Source of the DNA: Bacteroidetes bacterium UBA5697
Lineage (GTDB): Bacteria; Bacteroidota; Bacteroidia; B-17B0; Aurantibacillaceae
NCBI GenBank assembly: GCA_002420145.1
Contig: DIHL01000089.1
Coordinates: 1-56,069, forward strand
DNA: 56,069 nucleotides
Reading direction: 5' to 3'
Position numbers and translations under genes: made by a program. Positions 17,247 through 26,267 of the stretch are shown here, one piece after another (within the stretch, counting starts at the first letter, position 1; each line of letters opens with the position of its first letter). The notes beneath the pieces are model-generated. The model was not told where the DNA came from, searched no databases, and saw nothing but the letters and a program-made list of their open reading frames with translations.

Positions 17247-19161
17247 AATAGTTAGAACATATTTTTTTATAGCCTCTTTACTTTTTGTTTTAAAAGGAAG
17301 TGCTCAAACTTCTATACAGGATTCTTTACAGATTATAAATTACACAGATAAGTCTCATGAATTCGAACAGACTAATTCAGATTCATCGCTGTATTATGCA
17401 CATCTTGCTAATAAATTAGCTAAAGAAACAAAGAGCGATTTTTTAAAATGTCGAACAACAATTTTATTAGGTGTTGTTTATCAAAATATATCTGATTATA
17501 AAAAAGCAACTGCCTATTTCAAAGAGGGTATTGTTATGTCCGAAAAGGGTTCAAATAAAGAATTACGCTCATTAGCATACACTGGTTTTGCAAATATGTT
17601 TGCCCTGCAAGGTCAGTTTACACAAGCAGCCGAATACTTTAATAAATCCTTGGATATTGCAAAAGAGATTAAGGATAGCCGGAAGATTGCCGTTATAACG
17701 ATGAATCTTGCTAATATAGAGTATAATAACGCTTATTATAGTAATGATTACAGAAAGTGTAATCAACTTTATAAAGAAGCCTATGATTGGGCGATTATTT
17801 CAAAAGATACTGGACAAATTATAAGCTGTTTAGGAAATTGGGGTTTGTCGTACAGTGATGAAGGTAAATATGATTTATCATTAGAAAAACTAAATAGAGC
17901 CGTTGAACTAGCAACTATTACCAATAGTAATTCGGATTTAATTTTTTTAAAACACTACTTGGCAAGAACCTATGGTTATACCAAAGATTATCAAAAAGCA
18001 ATTAATTCGTTTAACGAAAGCTTAGAATTAGCAATTCAATTTAAGGATATTGATTACCAATCCGAAAATTATGCAGGTTTGGCTAATACCAATTATGCTA
18101 TAGGAAATTATAAAGAAGCCTATGATTTGTTTCAACAGTATAAAATTATAAATGATACGATTGCTAGTAAGGAAATAATCAACGAATTAAATACTATTAA
18201 AACAAAGTATGATACTGAGAAAAAACAAAAAGAAATTGAACTTTTAAAAGTAAGTGCTAACAAAGATAAAATTGTGAAGTTTGGTTTAATGGGAGGGGCT
18301 TTGCTCTTGTTAATCTTAGCATTTTTAATGTTTAATAGATATAGATTAAAAGAAAAAACCAATAAATTATTAGAGGAACAAAACGCTATTATTTCAGAAA
18401 AAAATAAGGATATTTCAGATAGTATCAATTACGCTAAAAAAATTCAAGAAGCTATTTTCCCAAGCGATGCAGAAATAGCGAAGGTATTTCCTGAACATTT
18501 TATTTTATCATTACCTAAAGATGTAGTGAGTGGAGATTTTTATTGGTTCACTCAATCTGATACTTTAAAAATATTTGTAGTGGCAGATTGCACTGGTCAT
18601 GGTGTACCAGGTGCTTTTATGAGTATGATTGGTAATACATTATTAAATCAAATTGTTGTTGAACGTAAAATCCTTCGGCCTGATTTAATTTTAAACGAGT
18701 TAAGAAAAGAAATCATCAAGTCTTTAAAACAAGGAGAAGACTCCAAATCTAGAGATGGGATGGATTTATCCTTGATCTGTTTAAATTCAGAAACTAATGT
18801 GTTGCAAGTTGCTTGTGCTAATAATCCAGTTTGGATTATTAAAGAAGATGGTGCTTTACTGGAAATTAAACCTGATAAACAACCCATCGGATATGTTTCT
18901 TCGACTCCACAAGATTTTAGTTTAAACACGATTCAACTTCAAAAAGGAGATATTGTGTATCAGTTTTCTGACGGCTATGCCGATCAATTTGGAGGAGAAA
19001 AAGGAAAGAAATTTAAGTATAATCAATTAAAAGAACTCTTACTAAACATGAAGGGTTTTGAAATGTCTCAGCAATTAGAAACACTTGGTACTTCTTTTGA
19101 AAAATGGAGAGGCGCATTGGTGCAAATTGATGATGTATTGGTTACTGGCATAAAAATTTAA
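17239..19161 (+). CDS. TPR-containing SpoIIE-type protein phosphatase
   Basis: A 640-residue protein: signal peptide (ending GSAQ), about seven TPR-like helical repeats (about 35-335, 'YKKATAYFKEGI', 'FTQAAEYFNKSL', 'YQKAINSFNESL'), a transmembrane segment at about 352-372, a coiled coil ('LLEEQNAIISEKNKDISDSI'), and a cytoplasmic PP2C/SpoIIE domain with 'VVADCTGHGVPGAFMSMIG' and 'FSDGYADQFGG'. The topology suggests a periplasmic TPR sensor controlling a serine phosphatase, as in partner-switching pathways; no anti-sigma factor or antagonist gene is adjacent. The ATG at 17239 was chosen because it gives the signal peptide; an upstream TTG lies inside the preceding gene. Confidence 0.92.
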   Translation: MSKIVRTYFFIASLLFVLKGSAQTSIQDSLQIINYTDKSHEFEQTNSDSSLYYAHLANKLAKETKSDFLKCRTTILLGVVYQNISDYKKATAYFKEGIVMSEKGSNKELRSLAYTGFANMFALQGQFTQAAEYFNKSLDIAKEIKDSRKIAVITMNLANIEYNNAYYSNDYRKCNQLYKEAYDWAIISKDTGQIISCLGNWGLSYSDEGKYDLSLEKLNRAVELATITNSNSDLIFLKHYLARTYGYTKDYQKAINSFNESLELAIQFKDIDYQSENYAGLANTNYAIGNYKEAYDLFQQYKIINDTIASKEIINELNTIKTKYDTEKKQKEIELLKVSANKDKIVKFGLMGGALLLLILAFLMFNRYRLKEKTNKLLEEQNAIISEKNKDISDSINYAKKIQEAIFPSDAEIAKVFPEHFILSLPKDVVSGDFYWFTQSDTLKIFVVADCTGHGVPGAFMSMIGNTLLNQIVVERKILRPDLILNELRKEIIKSLKQGEDSKSRDGMDLSLICLNSETNVLQVACANNPVWIIKEDGALLEIKPDKQPIGYVSSTPQDFSLNTIQLQKGDIVYQFSDGYADQFGGEKGKKFKYNQLKELLLNMKGFEMSQQLETLGTSFEKWRGALVQIDDVLVTGIKI

Positions 19162-19209
19162 GCCCGTTAAAAAACGTTAACACTCCAGATTTTCAACAGT
19201 TTACTTTAT

Positions 19210-19217
19210 TACATTTG
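19210..19217 (+). promoter_or_regulatory. Candidate -7 box for the histidine kinase operon
   Basis: TACATTTG matches TAnnTTTG but lies only five bases before the ATG and has no clear -33 box. It would imply a nearly leaderless message. Confidence 0.25.
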
Positions 19218-19222
19218 TTAAA

Positions 19223-20800
19223 ATGAATAAGCATAATTTAGGTATTATTTCGGTATTGGTAGGTATAGCACTTTGTGCATTAATTGCCGTACAAATTTAT
19301 TGGATTAAGAGTTCTATTAAATTAAAAGAAGAAGAGTTTGAACGTTCAGTGAAGGAGGCCTTAAAATCCACCTCAAACAAACTCGAAAAAATTGGAACTG
19401 CTAATAAAATTGCCAAAAAAATTAAGTTACGTAAACAAGGGGTTCGTATTACTAAACCAGGCATGGTAACTGTTGGTAATCCAAGTGGTAGCGATGTGCA
19501 AGTTCGTATTTTTGAAGAATTAAGTACAGATTCTTCTGGAGTTATTACTAGTAAAATGTCTCAAAAAGAATTTATTGGTGACTCTGCGAATTCTCATAAT
19601 CACTTTTTACCCTACGAATTATTAAATGCTTCACAATCTACTTCAAAAAATATTGAAAGTTTAAGAGACGAATTGTTTCAAACTAAAACCGAAATTGTAA
19701 ATGACTTGTTTGATGAACTAATCAGTATCAACGTTTATAAGGATTATAAACCAAAAGTAGATTCTTTAATGCTAGATACTATTCTTCGTCAGGAATTATT
19801 AGCAGAGGGAATTACTACTAATTTTGTGTATTCAGTAACTAGTCGTTTATCTGATTCAAGAATTAACGGAAATTATAAGGAAGCGCAAAAAAATTGCGAC
19901 TCAACGGGTTGTTCTATCAAAATAAACTTATCGCCAAATAACGTGTTTGTGACTCCACAATATTTAAGCGTTCAATTTCCTAATCAAAAAAATTACCTTT
20001 TAAAAACCATGTGGATGATGCTTGGCGTTTCGGGTATGGTTATTTTAATACTCATTTTTGCCTTTTATTATACCATTGCCACCATTTCAAGGCAAAAGAA
20101 ATTGTCTGTTATCAAAAACGATTTCATTAGCAATATGACGCATGAGTTTAAAACGCCAATTAGTACCATTTCTCTGGCGGCGGAGATGTTGAATGACGAC
20201 ACTGTAACAAAGACTCCCGAAAAACAACAACGTTTTGTAAAGATGATTAGGGACGAGAACAAGCGTTTAAGTATTTTGGTGGAAAGTATCCTACAAACTT
20301 CTATTTTGGATAAGGGGGAGTTTAAACTTAAACGCAGTGATATTGACGTTCATGAAATCATTAATCAGGCTATTCAAAATACCCAACTTTTAATTGATCA
20401 AAGACAGGGAACTATTACTAAACAATTAGACGCCCTTAAGTGTTTAATTAATGCTGATAAAGTGCATTTGACAAACATTATATTTAATTTGATAGATAAC
20501 GCTATAAAATACACAAAGGACAGCCCAAACATACTAATTACCACTAAAGATACGTTAGAAGGGATAGAAATTAAGGTAAAAGATAACGGAATTGGTATTA
20601 GTAAGGAGAATCAACGTAAAATTTTCGATAAATTTTATAGGGTTCCAACGGGTAATGTTCACAATGTAAAAGGTTTTGGCTTAGGGCTTAGTTACGTTCT
20701 GGCTGTAGTAGAAAAGCACAATGGCACAATTAATGTAGAGAGTGAGTTAGGAAAAGGCAGTACCTTTAAAATTGTAATGCCCTATAAAAACACAGATTAA
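19223..20800 (+). CDS. Sensor histidine kinase
   Basis: A 525-residue membrane kinase. Transmembrane segments at about 8-28 and 265-290 enclose a periplasmic sensor region of about 235 residues with no recognised fold. The dimerisation/phosphoacceptor box is 'NMTHEFKTPIS' with His307; ATP-binding motifs follow ('NLIDNAIKYT', 'DNGIGIS', 'GFGLGLSYV'). Architecture and length are close to RprX of Bacteroides. The response regulator gene begins 23 bases downstream, so they are a cognate pair. Confidence 0.95.
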   Translation: MNKHNLGIISVLVGIALCALIAVQIYWIKSSIKLKEEEFERSVKEALKSTSNKLEKIGTANKIAKKIKLRKQGVRITKPGMVTVGNPSGSDVQVRIFEELSTDSSGVITSKMSQKEFIGDSANSHNHFLPYELLNASQSTSKNIESLRDELFQTKTEIVNDLFDELISINVYKDYKPKVDSLMLDTILRQELLAEGITTNFVYSVTSRLSDSRINGNYKEAQKNCDSTGCSIKINLSPNNVFVTPQYLSVQFPNQKNYLLKTMWMMLGVSGMVILILIFAFYYTIATISRQKKLSVIKNDFISNMTHEFKTPISTISLAAEMLNDDTVTKTPEKQQRFVKMIRDENKRLSILVESILQTSILDKGEFKLKRSDIDVHEIINQAIQNTQLLIDQRQGTITKQLDALKCLINADKVHLTNIIFNLIDNAIKYTKDSPNILITTKDTLEGIEIKVKDNGIGISKENQRKIFDKFYRVPTGNVHNVKGFGLGLSYVLAVVEKHNGTINVESELGKGSTFKIVMPYKNTD

Positions 20801-20823
20801 AACATAAATAGATATAATTAATT

Positions 20824-21525
20824 ATGGAAAATGTAAAAACGCAAATATTACTAGTGGAAGATGACCCAAATTTAGGGACATTATTACAAGAATATTTAGA
20901 AGCAAAAGGGTTTGAAACAAAATTAGCAACCGACGGAAAAAAAGGCTTTGATGCATTTTGCAAGCAGGAATTCGATTTATTATTACTAGATGTGATGATG
21001 CCTGTTAAGGATGGTTTAACCTTAGCAAAAGAAATCAGAGTAACTGATAAAAACGTGCCTATTATCTTCTTAACTGCTAAAAGCATGAAAGAAGATACTA
21101 TTGAAGGATTTAATGCTGGGGCTGATGATTATATCACAAAACCTTTTAGTATGGACGAGTTATTGGCTCGTGTAACAGCTGTTTTACGTAGAAGTAATAA
21201 GCAACGTGTTCATAATACGGAAGACGTTAATTTTACTATTGGAAACTATACATTTAATTCAGATACTCAAGTATTAATTCATAATGGAGCAGAGCAAAAA
21301 TTAACCACTAAAGAAAGTCAGTTAATGCGTTTGTTATGCGTTCATAAAAATGATGTATTGGACAGAAATTTTGCCTTAAAAACGATTTGGCATGATGACA
21401 ATTACTTTAACGGTCGTAGTATGGACGTTTATATTGCTAAACTTCGTAAATACTTAAAAGATGATTCTAAAGTAGAAATCGTTAACATTCACGGTAAAGG
21501 ATTTAAATTATTAGTTAATTCATAA
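20824..21525 (+). CDS. OmpR-family response regulator
   Basis: A 233-residue regulator. The receiver domain (about 6-120) has phosphoacceptor Asp56 in 'LLLLDVMMP', acidic 'VEDD' at 11-14, and Lys in 'DYITKPFS'. The winged helix (about 135-230) contains 'LTTKESQLMRLL' and 'GRSMDVYIAKLRKYL'. It is the partner of the adjacent kinase; RprY-like in size and arrangement. A strong hairpin follows the stop. Confidence 0.96.
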   Translation: MENVKTQILLVEDDPNLGTLLQEYLEAKGFETKLATDGKKGFDAFCKQEFDLLLLDVMMPVKDGLTLAKEIRVTDKNVPIIFLTAKSMKEDTIEGFNAGADDYITKPFSMDELLARVTAVLRRSNKQRVHNTEDVNFTIGNYTFNSDTQVLIHNGAEQKLTTKESQLMRLLCVHKNDVLDRNFALKTIWHDDNYFNGRSMDVYIAKLRKYLKDDSKVEIVNIHGKGFKLLVNS

Positions 21526-21545
21526 TATAGATTAGCTATTTCACT

Positions 21546-21584
21546 AAAAAGTGGTTTATTTTGTATAAAATAAACCACTTTTTT
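21546..21584 (+). terminator. Strong hairpin with T run after the response regulator
   Basis: Arms AAAAAGTGGTTTATTTT and AAAATAAACCACTTTTT with a short loop, then a T run. It lies 20 bases after the regulator stop and only about three bases before the preferred murF-alr start, so it must also form the leader of that gene. Confidence 0.85.
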
Positions 21585-21587
21585 ATT

Positions 21588-24053
21588 TTGTACACTCCTC
21601 AACATATTTCTAAAATAATCAATGCGAATTTGGTTGGAGAATCAAATCACACCGTTCAGCATTTATTAATTGATAGCCGCCAGTTAACCGAACCAGCTCA
21701 TAGTGTTTTTGTGGCTTTAAAGTCTGAAAGAAATGATGGGCACCAATATATTTTTGGATTATGTCAAAAAGGAGTTAAAACATTTATCGTTCATCATATT
21801 CCCGAAAATTGTGTTGCGTTGCAAGACGATATTTGTTTTTTAATTGTTTCAGATACATTAAAAGCGTTGCAGCAATTAGCAACCAATCATCGTGAGCAAT
21901 TTAATTTACCAGTTATTGGAGTTACAGGTAGCAATGGTAAAACCATCGTGAAAGAGTGGTTGTATCAATTATTAAAGACAGATTATAACATTGCACGAAG
22001 TCCTAAAAGCTATAACTCTCAAGTTGGGGTTCCTTTATCAGTATGGCAACTAAATAGCAAGCATACTTTAGGGATTTTTGAAGCGGGCATTTCTGAAGTG
22101 GGCGAGATGGATTTATTAAGAGAAATTATTAAACCAACCATTGGCGTATTTACTTCTTTAGGCACCGCACACGACGAAGGTTTTAAAAATATCTCCGAAA
22201 AATTAAAAGAAAAAATGCAACTGTTTGCTCAATGCCAAACAGTTATTGTAAATGCCTTATCTTTTACTCAAGAACATACAGAGTTATTAAATCAATACAC
22301 TTTTTTAATTTCTAAAAGCGAACACGCTACGCTACAAATTATTGAGATTGAAAATTTATTTACTCATACAATTATTATAGCCAAATATAAAGGCGAACAA
22401 ATCAGCATTAATATTCCATTTACCGATTCGGCAAGTGTAGATAATGCGATTACCTGTTGGGCTACATTACTACACTTAAATATTCCTCAACAAGACATTG
22501 AAAAACGAATGTTGTTGCTACAAGCAGTGGCTATGCGTTTAGAATTAAAATTGGGAAATAACAATTGTGTTTTAATCAACGACTTTTATAATTCAGATAT
22601 CAATGCCTTAGAAATCGCCTTGCATCATCAAAAGCAACAACATCGAGGCGGAAAAAAAGTAGTGATACTTTCGGATATTGAACAAAGCGGTAAGTTAAGT
22701 TGGGAATTGTACGAGCATGTTTCTAAATTGATGGCGCAATTTCATATTGATACCGTGATTGGAATTGGTAAAGAAATTTCTTCACAAAAAGAATTGTTCG
22801 AAAAAGATGCACACTTTTTTAATGATACTGAAAGTTTCATCAAAGAAAGTAAAACAAATCCATCACTACAATTTCATAATGCCATTATCTTATTAAAAGG
22901 CGCTCGCAGTTATGGTTTTGAGAACATTAGTAAATTATTGCAACAAAAAAGCCACGATACAGTTTTAGAAATTAACTTAAATCGCTTAGTACATAATTTA
23001 AATTTTTACCGTTCACAAACTACGAAAGATACCTTGTTGATGTGCATGGTAAAAGCGACTGGTTATGGTAGTGGAAGCACAGAAATCGCTTTTACATTGC
23101 AACATCATCATGCCGATTATTTGGCCGTGGCTTATGCGGATGAAGGTGTGGAATTGAGAAAAGCAGGCATTCACTTGCCAATTATGGTGATGAGTCCCGA
23201 AGAATCATCCTATGATGATATGATTGAGTATCGTTTAGAGCCAGAAATTTATTCGTTTAAAGTCGCGAAGGAATTTTTGCAAGCCCTGCAACAAAAAGCT
23301 ATTTCAGAGCCTTATCCTGTGCATATTAAATTAGATACTGGTATGAAACGTTTAGGTTTTGAAGCGAACCAAATAGATGAGTTATGTGAGTTTTTGAATA
23401 CTGAAAATTTACTGAGAGTGAAAAGTATATTCTCTCATTTAGTAGCGAGTGATGATAAAGCATTTGATGATTTTACATCCACTCAAATTTCTTTATTCGA
23501 AACATTAGCCACTCAAATTGAAAAATCAATTGGTTATCATGCATTAAAACATATCTGTAATTCTGGCGCTATTACTCGTTGGAAAAATGCTCACTATAAT
23601 ATGGTGCGTTTAGGAATTGGAATGTATGGCGTTGGCTTTAATGATATTGAAAAACATCACTTAGAAAATATTAGTTCATTAAAAACACGTATTTCCCAAA
23701 TCAAACAATTAGAAGTTGGTGAAACGGTTGGTTACAATCGCAAAGGCGTAGCTAGTAAAAAAACAACCATTGCTACTATTCCAATAGGTTATGCTGATGG
23801 TTTTAGCAGAAAGCTAGGTAACGGAAATGGAACTGTTTTTATTAATCAAGTAGCATGTAAAACCATTGGTAATATTTGCATGGATATGTGCATGGTTGAT
23901 GTGACTGATATTGATTGCAAAGAAGGTGATGAGGTAGTTGTGTTTGAAACGAACGAACAATTAATGGAATTATCAAAAGCCATGGAAACTATTCCTTACG
24001 AAGTATTAACCAGTATTTCTTCACGCGTAAAAAGAGTGTATGTTCAGGAGTAA
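21588..24053 (+). CDS. Bifunctional MurF / alanine racemase
   Basis: The N-terminal half (about 1-450) is UDP-MurNAc-tripeptide--D-Ala-D-Ala ligase, with ATP loop GVTGSNGKT at 111-119 and 'LINDFYNSDINALEIAL'. The C-terminal half (about 455-821) is PLP alanine racemase: Lys489 in 'MVKATGYGSG' binds PLP, 'KLDTGMKRLGFE' and the catalytic tyrosine in 'VGYNRKG' follow. The fusion, known in Bacteroidota, makes D-Ala and uses it in the same wall pathway. The preferred start is the TTG at 21588, giving MYTPQHISKI as in homologues; an earlier TTG at 21561 would lie inside the hairpin. The next gene overlaps the 3' end by 14 bases. Confidence 0.95.
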   Translation: MYTPQHISKIINANLVGESNHTVQHLLIDSRQLTEPAHSVFVALKSERNDGHQYIFGLCQKGVKTFIVHHIPENCVALQDDICFLIVSDTLKALQQLATNHREQFNLPVIGVTGSNGKTIVKEWLYQLLKTDYNIARSPKSYNSQVGVPLSVWQLNSKHTLGIFEAGISEVGEMDLLREIIKPTIGVFTSLGTAHDEGFKNISEKLKEKMQLFAQCQTVIVNALSFTQEHTELLNQYTFLISKSEHATLQIIEIENLFTHTIIIAKYKGEQISINIPFTDSASVDNAITCWATLLHLNIPQQDIEKRMLLLQAVAMRLELKLGNNNCVLINDFYNSDINALEIALHHQKQQHRGGKKVVILSDIEQSGKLSWELYEHVSKLMAQFHIDTVIGIGKEISSQKELFEKDAHFFNDTESFIKESKTNPSLQFHNAIILLKGARSYGFENISKLLQQKSHDTVLEINLNRLVHNLNFYRSQTTKDTLLMCMVKATGYGSGSTEIAFTLQHHHADYLAVAYADEGVELRKAGIHLPIMVMSPEESSYDDMIEYRLEPEIYSFKVAKEFLQALQQKAISEPYPVHIKLDTGMKRLGFEANQIDELCEFLNTENLLRVKSIFSHLVASDDKAFDDFTSTQISLFETLATQIEKSIGYHALKHICNSGAITRWKNAHYNMVRLGIGMYGVGFNDIEKHHLENISSLKTRISQIKQLEVGETVGYNRKGVASKKTTIATIPIGYADGFSRKLGNGNGTVFINQVACKTIGNICMDMCMVDVTDIDCKEGDEVVVFETNEQLMELSKAMETIPYEVLTSISSRVKRVYVQE

Positions 24054-25482
24054 GAAATTAGTTATAAGTTATAAGTTATTAGTTTCTGGTTCTGTCAGTT
24101 CGAGCGTAGTCGAGAACTTGTTTAAGTTGACATTTATACTGTTTATAGTTATCGGATTTTGGTCTTGCAAAGAAGAAGTGACAGAAAATAAAATCACGGT
24201 TAAATCAAACCCTACTTTCGAAGATATCGCCCCCATCATTTACAAAAACTGTACCCCATGTCATAGATCAGGGGAGAGTGGACCAATAGAATTTATGACC
24301 TATGATGACGTGAAGAAAAACGTCAACAAAATAAAATTCGTGACACAAAGTGGATACATGCCGCCTTGGCCAGCAGACGATAGTTACACGCATTTTATTG
24401 GTGAACGTAAATTATCCAAAGAAGAATTAGAACTCATTAAAGTATGGGCAGAAAACGGTGCTCCAAAAGGCGATGAAGCAAAAATACCGTCTCCTCCAGT
24501 TTTTTATTCTGGTTCGTTTTTAGGTAAACCCGATACCGTTATTAAATTTTTGAAACCAGTTCCAATTAAAGGCAATGGTGCCGATCATTTTTATATTGTA
24601 AAACTACCTTTGCAATTGGCTAAAGATACTTTTGTGCGTTATTTTGAGTTTGTACCTAATCATCGTAAACTAGCACATCATATCAATGGGCATTTAATTA
24701 GTTATGAAACTGGAAATAAAAAAGATGTGGTGAGTGGTTTAACTCATGCTTTAGATGAGTTTTCTGATTACAAAGATTTGTTTTCTCAAATGAATATTTT
24801 AAATGATGATGGCACATTTCCTGTTTTAAATCCTAACACTGTATATTATTTACCAGGTTATATGCCGGTTAATTATCCTGATGGCATTGGAGGCTACAAA
24901 ACAAATAAAACGTCGGTAGTTTTACTTAAAAACATTCATTACGGACCAAGTAATATAGACGTGTTAGATAGTTCTTATATCAATGTGTTTTACGGACCAA
25001 AACCCAAACGTCCTATTATTGAAACACAATTAGGAACTTTTGGAATTTCGAAAATTGAACCCGAATTAATTTTACAACCTAATCAAATTCAAACTTTTCA
25101 TACACAAGCTTCATTGCCAGGAGATATTTCGTTACTTTCAGTAAATCCGCATTTGCATTTACTAGGAAAGTCGTTTTGGGCATTTGCGGTTCAGCAAAAT
25201 GGAGATACCATTCCTTTAATTAAAATTAAGAAATGGGATTTTAGGTGGCAATATTACTATACCTATGAGCATCCAATTATTATTAAAGCTGGAACAGTGA
25301 TTCATGCGTATGCCACCTTTGATAACACCGATAAAAATCCCTTTAATCCAAATCACCCACCAAAAGTAGTGACGCAAGGCGAAGGTGTGAGAAGTATGCA
25401 AACGACCGAAGAAATGTTTCAGTTTATTTTTTCATACTTACCTTATCAACCAGATGATGAGAAAATGGATTTGAGTAAATAA
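24040..25482 (+). CDS. Lipoprotein with cytochrome c motif and copper type II monooxygenase-like domain
   Basis: A 480-residue lipoprotein with a lipobox ending at Cys43 (GFWSC). A short cytochrome-like domain follows: 'NCTPCHRSGESGP' (CXXCH), with Met in 'GYMPPWPAD' and the helix 'ELELIKVWAENGAPKG'. The rest resembles ascorbate-dependent copper type II monooxygenases: 'HRKLAHHINGHL' and 'NPHLHLLGKSF' could supply the His ligands. A periplasmic oxidoreductase role is inferred. The first 26 codons encode repeat DNA, including GTCAGTTCGAGCGTAGTCGA; the in-frame TTG at 24118, just past the repeat, could be the real start and would leave the mature protein unchanged. Confidence 0.75.
   Translation: MFRSKKLVISYKLLVSGSVSSSVVENLFKLTFILFIVIGFWSCKEEVTENKITVKSNPTFEDIAPIIYKNCTPCHRSGESGPIEFMTYDDVKKNVNKIKFVTQSGYMPPWPADDSYTHFIGERKLSKEELELIKVWAENGAPKGDEAKIPSPPVFYSGSFLGKPDTVIKFLKPVPIKGNGADHFYIVKLPLQLAKDTFVRYFEFVPNHRKLAHHINGHLISYETGNKKDVVSGLTHALDEFSDYKDLFSQMNILNDDGTFPVLNPNTVYYLPGYMPVNYPDGIGGYKTNKTSVVLLKNIHYGPSNIDVLDSSYINVFYGPKPKRPIIETQLGTFGISKIEPELILQPNQIQTFHTQASLPGDISLLSVNPHLHLLGKSFWAFAVQQNGDTIPLIKIKKWDFRWQYYYTYEHPIIIKAGTVIHAYATFDNTDKNPFNPNHPPKVVTQGEGVRSMQTTEEMFQFIFSYLPYQPDDEKMDLSK
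24094..24117. repeat. GTCAGTTCGAGCG repeat, copy inside a coding frame
   Basis: 24-base repeat GTCAGTTCGAGCGTAGTCGA plus GAAC, matching the copies at 46771 and (one base different) 37950. Here it is read through in the predicted signal-peptide region of the cytochrome lipoprotein. Confidence 0.8.
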
Positions 25483-25483
25483 A

Positions 25484-25560
25484 TTGAACCATATAAGTCA
25501 TAAAAGAACACAAAAGAGTTATAAAACTTACATGAACTTTTATGTCTTTTATGGTTTAAG
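25484..25560. repeat. Imperfect palindrome, ACCATATAAG-type arms (copy 3)
   Basis: The left arm AACCATATAAGTCATAAAAG and the right arm CTTTTATGTCTTTTATGGTT pair with few mismatches. The arm layout is that of the copies at 6249, 7743, 36390 and 37884. Confidence 0.6.
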
Positions 25561-25570
25561 AAATAAAAAT

Positions 25571-25578
25571 TATATTTG
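25571..25578 (+). promoter_or_regulatory. Candidate rsmI promoter, -7 box
   Basis: TATATTTG fits TAnnTTTG, eight bases before the rsmI ATG; no convincing -33 box. Confidence 0.3.
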
Positions 25579-25586
25579 ATATATAA

Positions 25587-26264
25587 ATGACACCAAAACT
25601 TTACATAGTACCAACGCCAATAGGTAATTTAGAAGATATGACCTTTAGAGCCATTAAGGTTTTAAACTCTGTGGATTTAATTTTAGCAGAAGACACGCGT
25701 AATACCATTCATTTATTACGTCATTTTAAAATTGAAAAACCTTTACGTTCTTATCATGCGCACAATGAGCATGCTACTGTGGAGCAAATTGTAGAAATGA
25801 TTGAATCTAATAAATCGGTGGCATTAGTTTCGGATGCTGGTACGCCTGCTATTTCCGATCCTGGTTTTTTATTAGTACGCGAATGTATTAAGCATGGTGT
25901 AGCTGTTGAAACATTACCTGGTGCTACAGCCTTTGTTCCTGCTTTGGTTAATAGCGGCTTGCCTTGTGATAGTTTTGTGTTTTACGGTTTCTTACCGCAA
26001 AAAAAAGGAAGACATACAAAACTATTGTCTTTAAAAGAAGAAACACGCACGATGATATTTTACGAATCACCTTTTAGATTAGTGAAATTACTAGAAGAGT
26101 TTAAAGAATATTTAAGTGGTGACAGACAAGTATCTGTATCTAGAGAATTATCAAAGATGTTTGAAGAAAATGCACGCGGCACTGTTGATGAACTTATAGC
26201 ACACTTTAAAGCTAAGACGGTGAAAGGTGAAATCGTTGTTGTATTAGCGGGAAAAGAGGATTAA
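25587..26264 (+). CDS. rsmI: 16S rRNA (cytidine1402-2'-O)-methyltransferase
   Basis: Methylates the 2'-O of C1402 in the ribosomal decoding centre. The 225-residue protein has the tetrapyrrole-methylase fold: 'LYIVPTPIGNLEDMTFRA' at the N-terminus, 'LILAEDTRNT', 'ALVSDAGTPAISDPG' and 'ETLPGATAFVPALVNSGLP' forming the AdoMet site, then 'IFYESPFRLVKLL'. All are RsmI signatures. Length is typical for Bacteroidota. It converges with the FUSC gene, with three bases between the stops. Confidence 0.96.
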   Translation: MTPKLYIVPTPIGNLEDMTFRAIKVLNSVDLILAEDTRNTIHLLRHFKIEKPLRSYHAHNEHATVEQIVEMIESNKSVALVSDAGTPAISDPGFLLVRECIKHGVAVETLPGATAFVPALVNSGLPCDSFVFYGFLPQKKGRHTKLLSLKEETRTMIFYESPFRLVKLLEEFKEYLSGDRQVSVSRELSKMFEENARGTVDELIAHFKAKTVKGEIVVVLAGKED

Positions 26265-26267
26265 TTT

